From JABGQS01 sp963666505 (GTDB lineage Bacteria; Bacillota; Clostridia; Christensenellales; SZUA-584): a stretch of 64,000 nucleotides of DNA. The notes beneath the pieces are model-generated. The model did not search any database. It had not been told where the DNA came from and was given only the letters and a program-made list of their open reading frames with translations. The DNA is taken from positions 682,001 to 746,000 of the forward strand of contig CAXXXL010000003.1 of the NCBI GenBank assembly GCA_963666505.2, given 5' to 3'. Each line of letters begins with the position of its first letter. Position 1 is the first letter of the stretch. Below, piece by piece: positions 53,772 through 62,227 of this stretch. Position numbers and translations under genes: made by a program.

Positions 53772-54176
53772 ATGGCAAAATTCAGTAATGAGATAGAATT
53801 TGAAAGAGCCATGAAAGAGAGGAACCCAGAAGCTTGGCTGATTGAAGATATTTATACTGATATAATTTCTATGATTAGCATTCGTAGAAACGATTTAGGA
53901 TGGAGCCAAGCAGAATTAGCAGATAAGTGCGGATTGAAACAATCGGCGATTGCCCGTTTAGAAATGTGTACTAACATACCAAGACTTGATACTGTTATTA
54001 AGGTATTAATTGCTCTTAATTTAACGATTAAGGTGGAAGAGCGGATAAAAGAGATAATTTTATTAGATGATGTCGATAATTGGGGGAAGGAAACTGAAGA
54101 TTATTATTGGCAAGAACCTAAGAAACAGCGGGACTGTCTTGAAGGTTTAGCTGCTGCATCGTGTGCAGTTTATTAA
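53772..54176 (+). CDS. higA: HigA-like XRE antitoxin with C-terminal extension
   Basis: A 134-residue protein with a helix-turn-helix (GWSQAELADKCGLKQSAIAR) that should bind the operator and neutralise the toxin. After the DNA-binding domain there is an unusual ~45-residue tail (DNWGKETEDYYWQEPKKQ...). In chaperone-dependent antitoxins such a tail (ChAD) is the docking site for a SecB-like chaperone, and a SecB-like gene follows directly. Confidence 0.88.
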   Translation: MAKFSNEIEFERAMKERNPEAWLIEDIYTDIISMISIRRNDLGWSQAELADKCGLKQSAIARLEMCTNIPRLDTVIKVLIALNLTIKVEERIKEIILLDDVDNWGKETEDYYWQEPKKQRDCLEGLAAASCAVY

Positions 54177-54198
54177 GGGGGGGAAAAGGGGTAATAAT

Positions 54199-54627
54199 AT
54201 GGAAGCGTCAGAGAAATGTTTTTTAGCTTTTCTTGGATATAAAATTAATAAAATTGAATTTAATATTAATAACTCTTATAAAAAGGGAAAAGAAACTATT
54301 GCAGTTGAACCGAATTTTGATTTTGAAATATTTTATACTGATAAAGTAGGTGTAGTAAATATCAATTGTGATATTTTCAATAAAGAGGATAAGCCATTTC
54401 ATTTATTTATAAGTTTAGAAGCTGGGTTTGGAATTAAAAAAGTGCCAGAAGAAAACATTGTTGAAATACTTAGATGCAATGCAGTAGCAATAGTTTTACC
54501 ATATTTACGTGCAGCAATTTCGAGCATTACTTCAACTGCAAATATTAATCAGTTAAGGTTGCCTTTAATAAATGTTGGTGAGCTAACTAAAGATGTAGAG
54601 GTAAAAAAACTAAGCTTAAAAGAATGA
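54199..54627 (+). CDS. SecB-like chaperone of a toxin-antitoxin-chaperone (TAC) module
   Basis: A 142-residue protein from the ATG at 54199 (strong GGGGGGGAAAAGGGG upstream). The C-terminal half has the SecB pattern NAVAIVLPYLRAAISSITS followed by LPLINV, matching the family form APAILFPYxRxxIxxxT...PPINF. The N-terminal half shows the expected beta strands. Clostridia normally lack housekeeping SecB, and the gene directly follows higBA; both facts indicate a solitary SecB that stabilises the antitoxin. Confidence 0.85.
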   Translation: MEASEKCFLAFLGYKINKIEFNINNSYKKGKETIAVEPNFDFEIFYTDKVGVVNINCDIFNKEDKPFHLFISLEAGFGIKKVPEENIVEILRCNAVAIVLPYLRAAISSITSTANINQLRLPLINVGELTKDVEVKKLSLKE

Positions 54628-54656
54628 TAAAACGCTTATAATTTTTATTAGTTAAG

Positions 54657-54685
54657 AAGAACTGCTAACCAGGGCGGTTCTTTTT
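54657..54685 (+). terminator. Terminator after the TAC module
   Basis: GAACTGC (54659-54665) pairs with GCGGTTC (54674-54680), one G-T pair, followed by TTTTTATA. Confidence 0.7.
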
Positions 54686-54715
54686 ATATACAAAAAAACA
54701 AAGGAGGAAAGAAAG

Positions 54716-55354
54716 ATGGTAGAGACTGCCCGACCACAGGCAGCGCCCGTGGCAAACCAGCCCGGGGAGGGAGCTGAAGCTGCGGCTGAAACTTCGACTG
54801 CGCAGGAGAGTGCATCGCCGTTTTTAACGGTGAAGTATAACAAGCAGGAGAAGAATCTATCGCAGGAAGAGGCAAGACAATTTGCCCAGAAAGGAATGAA
54901 CTACGACAAGATAAGCAGCCGCCTGAAGGAAACGAGTGCAAAGCTTAAGCAGTACGAAGGTGCAAAAACAAGTAAAGCGCAGGCATCAGGACGGCAGGAG
55001 GCTGTGAACAGGCAGCTTAGCGACTTTATAGCAAAGAACCCAGGTCTTGACCCAAGAAACCTGCCCGAAGAGATAATCGAGGCATGGAAGAGAGGAGTGC
55101 CGCTCGGCGAAGCCGCTGCGAAGTATCAGGCGGATAGTTATAGGAGGCAGACGCAGGAGCTTAAGAGACAGATAGAACAGCTCAAAATCAACGAGAGCAA
55201 CACAGCGGCGAGCATGGGCCGGGCGCACAGCAACGGGAGCACACAGCAAAAACCATTGACTGTGGAAGCGATAAAGAAAATGAGCAGACAGGAAGTCGAG
55301 AAGAACCATGACAGAATATGGGAGTTCCTGACGGGTGTAAAAAAGAAAAAATAA
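54716..55354 (+). CDS. Phage scaffolding-like protein
   Basis: A 212-residue acidic-then-basic, mostly helical protein just before the coat gene, where scaffolds lie. The N-terminal 35 residues are Ala/Glu/Pro-rich and disordered; the segment FLTVKYNKQEKNLSQEEARQ is common to podovirus scaffold-like proteins; a coiled-coil region follows (YRRQTQELKRQIEQLKINES). The basic tail would contact the coat protein. The start follows AAAGGAGG. Assigned by position and composition. Confidence 0.72.
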   Translation: MVETARPQAAPVANQPGEGAEAAAETSTAQESASPFLTVKYNKQEKNLSQEEARQFAQKGMNYDKISSRLKETSAKLKQYEGAKTSKAQASGRQEAVNRQLSDFIAKNPGLDPRNLPEEIIEAWKRGVPLGEAAAKYQADSYRRQTQELKRQIEQLKINESNTAASMGRAHSNGSTQQKPLTVEAIKKMSRQEVEKNHDRIWEFLTGVKKKK

Positions 55355-55357
55355 AAA

Positions 55358-55371
55358 GTGCGTTATCGCAC
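55358..55371 (+). other. Short hairpin between scaffold and coat genes
   Basis: GTGCG-TTAT-CGCAC lies directly before the coat gene ribosome site. A tetraloop stem of this size may mark a processing site or set coat translation. Confidence 0.35.
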
Positions 55372-55392
55372 AAAAGAAAGGAAGTATGAATT

Positions 55393-56232
55393 TTGGGTTA
55401 TGAAGGTTATACGCCGGAAGTTCTGGCGACATCATTGATGAAAGACAGAGGCAGAGACTGTGTATTCAAAAATCTCTGCTATAACGGGCCGATAATCGGC
55501 GAGATCACGAAGCTTGGCGACGTGCTGCACATTGCCGGAGTCGGCAAGCCGACAGTAAGGGACTATGTAAAGGGGTCTGATATTACGCTTGAAAGCAAGA
55601 CGACATACAATCAGGACCTTATCATAGACCAGGCAAAGTATGTAAACGTTGAGGTAGACAGGATCGACGAGCAGCAGGCGCAGGGGCGTGTATTCGACAC
55701 AGAGATAGACGAAGCTAAAAAGGTGCTTTCGCAAACGATGGACGAGTATCTTGCAGGCTTTTATGACCAGGCAGCGTCTACTATAGAGAATACAGAGTGC
55801 ACTTCTGCGAATGTGCTTTCGACACTGGCTGAGGCAGAACAAAAGCTGCTTGAGTCGGAAGTTCCGTTTGACGAGGATAAGTTTCTTGTCATTTCACCGG
55901 CAGTCTATACCAAGCTAATTCTGGGTAAGATCGTCTTTCAGCAAACGAACGAGGCAATTATGGGCAAGGGGTTCAAGGGAAGTTACTTAAACCTTAACGT
56001 CTATGTGTCGAACTCGGTGCAAAAGACGGATGACGTGCACCACTGCATGGCATTTTCAAGGCAGGCAATAGCACTGGCAGAGCAGATACCTGTAAATGCT
56101 ATTGAGAGATATAAGCCAGAGAAGAAATTTGCAGACGCTTTCAAAGCTCTGCATCTATATGGTGCTACGGTTATCCGTCCTGGCGAGCTTATCAGACTCG
56201 ACATAACAACGGCTGCGGAAACAGCGGTTTAG
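55393..56232 (+). CDS. Major capsid (coat) protein
   Basis: A 279-residue coat protein of HK97-like fold, related in pattern to the N4-gp56/P22-type coat group: an N-terminal arm, a beta-rich E-loop (VGKPTVRDYVKGSDITLES), the spine helix region (DEAKKVLSQTMDEYLAGFYD), the A-domain segment DKFLVISPAVYTKLIL, and the C-terminal YGATVIRPGELIRLD. The start is TTG behind GGAAG. Context supports the call: scaffold upstream, decoration/connector candidates downstream. Confidence 0.87.
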   Translation: MGYEGYTPEVLATSLMKDRGRDCVFKNLCYNGPIIGEITKLGDVLHIAGVGKPTVRDYVKGSDITLESKTTYNQDLIIDQAKYVNVEVDRIDEQQAQGRVFDTEIDEAKKVLSQTMDEYLAGFYDQAASTIENTECTSANVLSTLAEAEQKLLESEVPFDEDKFLVISPAVYTKLILGKIVFQQTNEAIMGKGFKGSYLNLNVYVSNSVQKTDDVHHCMAFSRQAIALAEQIPVNAIERYKPEKKFADAFKALHLYGATVIRPGELIRLDITTAAETAV

Positions 56233-56251
56233 GGAAGGGGGCAGATGATAT

Positions 56252-56638
56252 ATGGCAGATGTAAGTGTACTGAACGTAAAAAACGGCAGTTATGATTCGA
56301 TAACGACAAGCGAGATCGTAGCGAGCGCTGCTTCGGGTACAATCCCGTGTGAAAACGGCAAGGATAATCGCCTTGCTGTGCTGGTAGTCAATGCAGACGA
56401 TGAAGGCATCAAGTTTACCGTAAAAGCGCCGACGAGCGGAGGAGGAGTAAGAAGCAGCCTTGGCGACCTTTTGGTCACAATAGCTGCGGGCGACCAGGCA
56501 TTGATACCGCTGTTTGACACGGCAAGGTTCAAGGTCATTGCAGACAACGACATTGTGTATGAGCTTTGCGGCAGCGATGACGGCGTGCTCGAACCGGGAG
56601 AGCTGGCAAACGTTACTATACTTGCTGCACAGCTTTAA
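56252..56638 (+). CDS. Probable capsid decoration protein
   Basis: A 128-residue beta-rich protein (ADVSVLNVKNGSYDSIT; RLAVLVVNADDEGIKFTV; AGDQALIPLFDTARFKVIAD) directly after the coat gene, where decoration proteins usually lie. The fold looks like a single beta sandwich. Start ATG behind GGGAAGGGGG. Not matched to a named family. Confidence 0.6.
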   Translation: MADVSVLNVKNGSYDSITTSEIVASAASGTIPCENGKDNRLAVLVVNADDEGIKFTVKAPTSGGGVRSSLGDLLVTIAAGDQALIPLFDTARFKVIADNDIVYELCGSDDGVLEPGELANVTILAAQL

Positions 56639-56750
56639 AAAACAGGAAGGATAGTTTGCTGACAACTGGAATGGTTCCCTATAATTGAAATTAACAAAAT
56701 AAGAAAAGCTTTCGCCAGTCTTTTGTTGCCAGAGGGAACCAAATATCTAA

Positions 56751-56787
56751 GCTGGGCAGATGCAGTATGTTTACGCATCTGCCCAGC
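56751..56787 (+). terminator. Strong hairpin ahead of 56808 gene
   Basis: GCTGGGCAGATGC (56751-56763) and GCATCTGCCCAGC (56775-56787) form a perfect 13-bp stem, followed by AATATTTTAAGGAGG. It lies between the decoration and connector genes and could reduce read-through or protect the downstream RNA. Confidence 0.6.
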
Positions 56788-56807
56788 AATATTTTAAGGA
56801 GGTTTAT

Positions 56808-56996
56808 ATGAAGTTTAAAGGAGAGCCGGGTTTGTGTGTTATCGACTCGGTCACAGGCAGGCAGATAGGCAGGTTTGATGAAAAGGGCTATCTGTGTATA
56901 AGCGACGAAAAAAGCGCGCAGCGAATGAAGGGCAGTTTCACGCCGGTCAAAGAAAAGAAAAAGGCGGCTGCACAAAAAGGAAAAGGAGTGAAGTAA
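56808..56996 (+). CDS. Small phage protein
   Basis: A 62-residue protein starting MKFKGEPGLCVIDSVTGRQI behind AAGGAGG, with a very basic tail (EKKKAAAQKGKGVK). The central strand pattern GRQIGRFDEKGYLCI occurs in small head proteins. One base separates it from the next gene. Function not known. Confidence 0.6.
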   Translation: MKFKGEPGLCVIDSVTGRQIGRFDEKGYLCISDEKSAQRMKGSFTPVKEKKKAAAQKGKGVK

Positions 56997-56997
56997 G

Positions 56998-57378
56998 GTG
57001 ACGGCAAGAGACGTATACGAGCTTAGCATAGCGCTCATTGACGAGACCGATTCGGACGGCGGTATCTCGGCAGACACAGCGCTGAGCTATGAGCAAAGGG
57101 CAGTAAAAATATTGGACGTGCTGCAAAAAGAGCTGGCTTTTTATGAAGAGGTGACGCTGACGGGCAGGATAGAAAGCCTTGAGGACACGCTTGAGATAAG
57201 CGACGACACGGCGATGAGGATAATGCCATACGGGCTGGCGGCAAGCTTCGCGCTGGCAGACAAAAATGACGATATGTATAGCGACTACAGTTATATGTAC
57301 CGTTCACTTATACGAACGATCCGAAACGATGAGACGGACATTTCTGACGACTATTATATGCTTGACGGCATGCTATAG
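56998..57378 (+). CDS. Head-tail connector-like protein (P22 gp4 position)
   Basis: A 126-residue, mainly helical acidic protein from a GTG (ARDVYELSIALIDETDSDGG; LSYEQRAVKILDVLQKELAFY; MRIMPYGLAASFALADKND). Size, helicity and position between the head genes and the hub protein match head-completion proteins of the gp4/gp15-like type. No firm family match by eye. Confidence 0.6.
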   Translation: MTARDVYELSIALIDETDSDGGISADTALSYEQRAVKILDVLQKELAFYEEVTLTGRIESLEDTLEISDDTAMRIMPYGLAASFALADKNDDMYSDYSYMYRSLIRTIRNDETDISDDYYMLDGML

Positions 57379-57431
57379 GCCGGTTTAAGGAGGGATAGAA
57401 TGAGAAAGAGAGAAAAAGGGGAGGTGTTCTG

Positions 57432-59222
57432 GTGAGGCTGAGAGAGATAAAGCTGCCGGATATAAACGGCGGGATAAACACGCACGATCCGGAGTACAGC
57501 ATAGAGGACAACCAGAGCCCCGACCTTTTGAACCTGTGGTATAAGGACAAGGCGTTGAGCAAGAGGGACGGGCAGACGCTTATAGTTGAGCAGGATGATG
57601 TATATAAAATATCCGGCGAATATAACGGAGCAAGGGCGGTTCATGCGGGCTTAGCGCTGTATAAATGGGACACAACACTGACGCAGATAAAGACGGGGAT
57701 TAACGGCAGTGCAGGAACATTTGTGGAGTTCGGTGACAAGCTTTACTACATGGACGGCGCAGAGATATGGCAGATAAGCAGCGATTATGATGTGACTGCG
57801 GTAGACCCTTACGAGCCAGTGGTGATGATAAACTGCCTGCCCGATCTGTCGGAGAGCACGGACAACGAGAGCTTTAACCTTATAGGGGCGGGTTTTTGCG
57901 TGCACTACCATGGCGACGGAACTTCTACGGAGTATAAGCTGCCGCTCAGCGGCCTTGATGCGGACACGGTGCTTGCGGTAGTGGATGCAGCAGATTTGAC
58001 AGAGAACACAGACTTTACCGTAAACAGGACGACGGGCATTGTGACTTTTAACAGCGCTCCTGCGGAAGGAACGAACAACGTCTGGATAACGGCGTTTAAA
58101 GACGACGGCACAAAGACCTGGATAACGGGCTGCACCATAGCCGTTCCGTTCGGCGGAGAGTCCAGCGGTGTGGACGGCGGCTCACGTGTTTTCGTAATGG
58201 GCAATGCAGGCCATCCGCTTAACTACTGGCGCAGCGACTTAGGGCTCAACCAGAGCTACGGCATGAGGTATTTCCCGGACACCAGCGAGGAGCTGCTAGA
58301 CCAGAACAGCGAGGCCATCACAGCGGCAGCGAAGATGGAGGGAGAACTTATCATATTCAAGACGAGCTCTATATTCGCTGTCGGGTATTCGTTTGACGGA
58401 GTGGACGTTTTTTACCCGGTTCGTGAGTGCCACAGCAGCATTGGCTGCGACATGCCGGGCAGTCTGCAGCTGGTCGACAATAAGCTGGTGTTCTGCAACT
58501 CGAAGAAAGGTGTTCATATGCTTATATCGTCAACGAACAAGCTGGAGAACACGGTGAAGCCGCTTTCGGCAAACATCAATTCGATGCTGCTTTCGGAGAG
58601 CGGCCTCAGCAGAGCGTGCTCGACAGATTTCGAGCGCTATTACTGGCTAAAAGCAGGCTCCAGAGTATATCTTTGGGATTATGAGCAGACGCCGTATACG
58701 AACTATGCGGATTATGAGAAGGCTCAAAGACGGTTGGCTTGGTATGTGTTTGACGGCATAGAGGCAAACGATTTCTGTGTGGACAACGGACTCTGCTATG
58801 CTTCGCAAAGCGGAATAGTTAAGTTCACGAAGAATAAAAACGATTTTGGAAACGCCTACGATGCATATTATTACAGTAAAGCGTTCGACCTTGGTGCGCC
58901 GAACATTAAAAAGACATTCATGGAGCTTTACCCAAGCTTTCGTGGAGAAGGCAATGTTAAGGCAACGGTGACGGTGGGCAGCGAAAAAAGTGACGAATAT
59001 TTCAGCCGTGTCGTGGACATAAGATCTTTCGGATGGGACAATTTTTCATGGGCGGCGTTTACGTGGAACGTAATCAAATTTGCAAAAACGTTCGTGATGA
59101 AGATAAGGATGAGGATGGTGTCTTATGTGCAGGTCAAGGTGGTCAGCAATGAAGCGGACAGAGGCTTTGGGTTGACGGGAATGAGGATAACATATTATTT
59201 AAACAGAAAGGTAAAGAGGTGA
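57432..59222 (+). CDS. P22 gp10-like tail hub beta-propeller protein
   Basis: A 596-residue beta-rich protein from a GTG behind GGGGAGGTG. The N-terminus (REIKLPDINGGINTHDPEYSI; DNQSPDLLNLWYKDKALSKR) and the repeated short strands (DKLYYMDGAEIWQIS; GSRVFVMGNAGHPLNYWRSD; GELIIFKTSSIFAVGYSF) resemble the large podovirus tail-hub protein gp10, which sits under the portal and carries fibres. This argues for a short-tailed particle; no tape measure gene is present. Confidence 0.72.
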   Translation: MRLREIKLPDINGGINTHDPEYSIEDNQSPDLLNLWYKDKALSKRDGQTLIVEQDDVYKISGEYNGARAVHAGLALYKWDTTLTQIKTGINGSAGTFVEFGDKLYYMDGAEIWQISSDYDVTAVDPYEPVVMINCLPDLSESTDNESFNLIGAGFCVHYHGDGTSTEYKLPLSGLDADTVLAVVDAADLTENTDFTVNRTTGIVTFNSAPAEGTNNVWITAFKDDGTKTWITGCTIAVPFGGESSGVDGGSRVFVMGNAGHPLNYWRSDLGLNQSYGMRYFPDTSEELLDQNSEAITAAAKMEGELIIFKTSSIFAVGYSFDGVDVFYPVRECHSSIGCDMPGSLQLVDNKLVFCNSKKGVHMLISSTNKLENTVKPLSANINSMLLSESGLSRACSTDFERYYWLKAGSRVYLWDYEQTPYTNYADYEKAQRRLAWYVFDGIEANDFCVDNGLCYASQSGIVKFTKNKNDFGNAYDAYYYSKAFDLGAPNIKKTFMELYPSFRGEGNVKATVTVGSEKSDEYFSRVVDIRSFGWDNFSWAAFTWNVIKFAKTFVMKIRMRMVSYVQVKVVSNEADRGFGLTGMRITYYLNRKVKR

Positions 59223-59226
59223 TGAC

Positions 59227-60036
59227 ATGGGTTTTACTGAAATGCAATTTAATCCTGCTGACGGATTGAGAAATGAATGCTATGATACTACACCGATAAG
59301 CGAAGATGCTGCAAGAGAACAGATACAAGGAAGGCTTGATGAGCTAAAGGATCATATCAATAATTATATAAAAACTGAGCTTGAAAGCATCGTGCCAAAT
59401 CAAAGCGGTGCAGAGAAAATAGGAAGCGCTGCAATTGATGGGATAACCTATATTGATGATGAATTGATTGAACAGAGTGCGGTAACGGTACATATGCAGA
59501 TTAAAAAATTAAAGGAGCAGCTAACGCAGGCTGTAACCGAAGGATTCGGTGAGGGCGATATCACAAACAGCATGATAGCTAACGGAGCAATAGACAATAC
59601 AAAACTTGCTCAGAATGCTGTGGAAACGGAGCATATCAAAGATGCTCAGATTACTAGTTCAAAACTTGCAGCAGAATCTGTGGCGTATGACAAAATTCAG
59701 ACTGGCGCTGTAAGGACGAGCCATTTAGAAGACAATAGTGTGATAGGCAGCAAAATTTTAGATGGAGCTGTTGGCGCTGGTAAAATAAGCGCAAATGCAG
59801 TTGCAGCATCACAGATTGCAGAAGGAGCTGTAACACAGCTGAAGCTGGGTACTATACAAAGCATTACTCTGGATTCAGGCGATACGGTTACATATGATGC
59901 AGCAAATAACATATTGAAATTGAACGTTAGTGGATGTACAAGCGTTCAACTTGCGCCTATTGTGTTCGGAACCTCGGCAAGCGCTCCGTCCGGTACATAT
60001 CCAAAAGGAACACTGTACCTGACTCATGAAGAGTAA
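59227..60036 (+). CDS. Fibre-like virion protein with repeats
   Basis: A 269-residue protein. Residues ~1-110 include a helical region (REQIQGRLDELKDHINNYI; HMQIKKLKEQLTQAVTEG). Residues ~115-200 consist of repeats of the form x-GAI-x-N-x-KLA or AV-x3-HI (MIANGAIDNTKLAQNAVET; ISANAVAASQIAEGAV), typical of trimeric fibre shafts. The C-terminal ~60 residues are beta-rich. It follows the hub gene by four bases. A host-binding role is likely. Confidence 0.72.
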   Translation: MGFTEMQFNPADGLRNECYDTTPISEDAAREQIQGRLDELKDHINNYIKTELESIVPNQSGAEKIGSAAIDGITYIDDELIEQSAVTVHMQIKKLKEQLTQAVTEGFGEGDITNSMIANGAIDNTKLAQNAVETEHIKDAQITSSKLAAESVAYDKIQTGAVRTSHLEDNSVIGSKILDGAVGAGKISANAVAASQIAEGAVTQLKLGTIQSITLDSGDTVTYDAANNILKLNVSGCTSVQLAPIVFGTSASAPSGTYPKGTLYLTHEE

Positions 60037-60051
60037 AGGAGCGGATACAAA

Positions 60052-60417
60052 ATGAATATTCGGGAAACGATACCATATGGAATAAAAATTGCAACGGGTC
60101 AAGGAGGCCTTAACAAAGCGGTAACGAGGATCCAGATAGCGCCACTCGAGGGTAGCATTAATAAAGACATCATCGGTATACAGGTCGCCCCGTTGCAGGG
60201 CAGTATCAACAAAAGGATTTTCATAGGTGGCGGCTTGCTTGGTGATGTAAACAATGATGGAGAGATATCAATTTCTGACTACACACTTGTCAGGCTACAT
60301 TTACTAGAGTTGTCATTATTGACACAAGAAGAACAAAACAGAGCGGATGTAGATTGCGACGGAGAATGTACCGAGAGTGATTATGATCTAATCAGGGAAT
60401 ATCTTCTGGAGCTGTAA
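60052..60417 (+). CDS. Dockerin-bearing protein in the phage tail block
   Basis: A 121-residue protein. Residues ~1-58 hold related beta units (TRIQIAPLEGSINKDIIGIQ; VAPLQGSINKRIF). Residues ~63-121 are a type I dockerin: GDVNNDGEISISDYTLVRLH and ADVDCDGECTESDYDLIREY, each with a calcium loop and an F-helix, matching the dockerin of the amidase at 34189. The second loop is less canonical. It has no signal peptide and starts 15 bp after the fibre-like gene behind AAAGGAG. It may be a virion accessory that binds cohesin-bearing surfaces; that is inferred. Confidence 0.8.
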   Translation: MNIRETIPYGIKIATGQGGLNKAVTRIQIAPLEGSINKDIIGIQVAPLQGSINKRIFIGGGLLGDVNNDGEISISDYTLVRLHLLELSLLTQEEQNRADVDCDGECTESDYDLIREYLLEL

Positions 60418-60469
60418 ATTTTAAGATCCAGAGAAACAAAATCACTCGCGACTAATCGGAGGGAATATT

Positions 60470-60685
60470 ATGAAGACAGCAGTAAGAACGGTTCCGGTGT
60501 TCTGTACAGCGGGAGACTATGTGATAGGAGAGGTAAGCGGCGGCGGTAAAGCGCTGGTTCTCGGCGAAACGGATAAGGGTATGGTCGTTGCTTATATCCT
60601 CGGCATAGTAAAGCCGGAACATTCACACATGCTCGTTGAAGAGAGCAAATGGAGCACAACTGCAAACGAAAAGCCAACTATATAA
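60470..60685 (+). CDS. Small protein of unknown function before the IS110 element
   Basis: A 71-residue protein starting MKTAVRTVPVFCTAGDYVIG behind GGAGGGAATATT, apparently one beta barrel-like domain (GEVSGGGKALVLGETDKGMV; YILGIVKPEHSH). It lies in the phage tail block and ends ~70 bp before the IS110 end. Not recognised. Confidence 0.65.
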   Translation: MKTAVRTVPVFCTAGDYVIGEVSGGGKALVLGETDKGMVVAYILGIVKPEHSHMLVEESKWSTTANEKPTI

Positions 60686-60757
60686 AAGTCAAGTAGAAAT
60701 TGGCGAATAAATAGTTGCACGACAAAAAGAGGTGAAAACCTCGGAAGAACCTTGAAA

Positions 60758-62087
60758 AATTAATATGGTTAAAGATTAATTTTGAGGAACGAAGGTGTTG
60801 TTGTATTTAAGAATCGAAAAGACGACTCGGACTAGTTTCTTTGAAACATGACCAAGGGCGACAAGATGATGCTTTCCCTCCTTGCGTTTTCTGGCGTAAT
60901 AATCGGCAAAAGTGCTGTCATTATGAATAATAAGTGATGCAGAAGTATGAAAAGCCCATCTCAAATATGATGATCCACGCTTGGATATATTAAGCTTGTT
61001 TGCGTCATAGTTCCCTGACTGGTAGACGCCGGGATCAAGACCGGCGAATGCAAGCAGCTTGTCCGGAGATTTGAAGCGTAAAAAGTCGCCGATTTCCCCG
61101 ATGATGATGGCGCCTGTCACATAGCTGATACCTGGGACAGATAAAATGACAGAGCAATGTACATCCATGATTTTGCGGATTTCAGCTTCGTAAGTTTTGA
61201 TGTGCTTGCGCAAAGTACGAATCATTTCTACACAGAGCTTAATCTGGATGGCGTAGAGTTCGTCTTTGTCACCGATTGTGGTCTTGGACAGCTTCTTGAT
61301 TAAAGTAGCAGTATGCAGCCCATGGCGGCCATTCGAGTGTTTTCTAATTGTGTTTGTCAGACCGTCGATTCTTGCCTTAGCGATATTCGCCGGAATGCCG
61401 TATTTCTGTAGTATCTCAAGCGAAACATTGATATGAAGCTTTGAAAATACTGACAAATACTCGGGAAACACCGTTGTAATTAGAACATGCAGCTCCTGCT
61501 TATGCTTGGTCAATTGCTTAACCAGAGAAATCCTGCGCCTTGATAATGATTTTAGAGAACGGCTGTGGTATGATGCAAGGGTATAGGGTTTGAACTCTTG
61601 GTTTCGCATGAGAAACATACAAATGGACTTGGCATCAATTGTATCGGTTTTTGTTTTACGAACAGACGATGCCTTACGCTCCATATTGGTGAGCAGTGGG
61701 TTTATCAGCATGGTGTCGAAGCCATTACCGACAAGGTAGTGCAGGATATTATGGCTGTAATGCCCAGTGGATTCAAGCCCTATACGCACATTATCGTCAC
61801 CTAGCTTATTAATTAAATCACAAATGAGCGTTTTCAATTCTTCGAATCCTTTGCTGTCATTGTTAATAGTAAGATACTGTTCCGATTGCAAGTTTGCGTT
61901 GCTGACGATGTAACAGTCGTGTTTTTTACTTGCTGCATCAATGCCTACATAAATCATATTCATACCCCTAAAGTGAATTTGATAAATTGTAGCGAACGCC
62001 AGCAAATAATAATCACATGTAACCTAGTTCTTTATAACCTGTCATGATCAATCGATCTGCAGTAACCAACTCATAACCATATTAATT
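60758..62087 (-). mobile_element. IS110-family element (minimum extent between inverted repeats)
   Basis: Encodes one DEDD transposase. A perfect 14-base inverted repeat, reading AATTAATATGGTTA at 60758-60771 and TAACCATATTAATT at 62074-62087, brackets the gene. True ends may lie outside it: non-coding, non-phage-like sequence continues to about 62227, where a beheaded phage gene resumes. No target duplication is expected for this family. Confidence 0.7.
60776..61963 (-). CDS. IS110-family DEDD transposase
   Basis: About 395 residues from the ATG at 61963 (MNMIYVGIDAASKKHD); the upstream in-frame ATG at 62005 is less likely. The N-terminal RuvC-like domain has YVGIDAASKKHDCYIV, IGLESTGHYSHNIL and RKTKTDTIDAKSI. 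The C-terminal transposase_20 domain has LSVPGISYVTGAIIIGEIGD and LAFAGLDPGVYQSG, with the catalytic serine region KRGSSYLRWA. Both domains look complete. Members of this family are guided by a bridge RNA from a non-coding end of the element. Confidence 0.95.
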   Translation of the reverse strand: MNMIYVGIDAASKKHDCYIVSNANLQSEQYLTINNDSKGFEELKTLICDLINKLGDDNVRIGLESTGHYSHNILHYLVGNGFDTMLINPLLTNMERKASSVRKTKTDTIDAKSICMFLMRNQEFKPYTLASYHSRSLKSLSRRRISLVKQLTKHKQELHVLITTVFPEYLSVFSKLHINVSLEILQKYGIPANIAKARIDGLTNTIRKHSNGRHGLHTATLIKKLSKTTIGDKDELYAIQIKLCVEMIRTLRKHIKTYEAEIRKIMDVHCSVILSVPGISYVTGAIIIGEIGDFLRFKSPDKLLAFAGLDPGVYQSGNYDANKLNISKRGSSYLRWAFHTSASLIIHNDSTFADYYARKRKEGKHHLVALGHVSKKLVRVVFSILKYNNTFVPQN

Positions 62088-62227
62088 ATTATTGTAGCTA
62101 TATCCTTTTCGAACCAGTCTTTAAAAAGCTGTAGGAGAAAAATAATAGTCTACAATTTATCAAGCAGATTATACTACATCAGGCTTATAGGTTAGCCTAT
62201 GAATATAACCTAAATACAATATACTAG
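61990..62227 (-). other. Candidate IS110 bridge-RNA region upstream of the transposase
   Basis: About 200 bases with no coding potential lie between the transposase start and the resumed phage gene. They include short palindromes such as ATAGG-TTAG-CCTAT. In IS110-group elements the guide (bridge) RNA is transcribed from this side. The guide loops were not identified, so this is a positional call. Confidence 0.35.
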
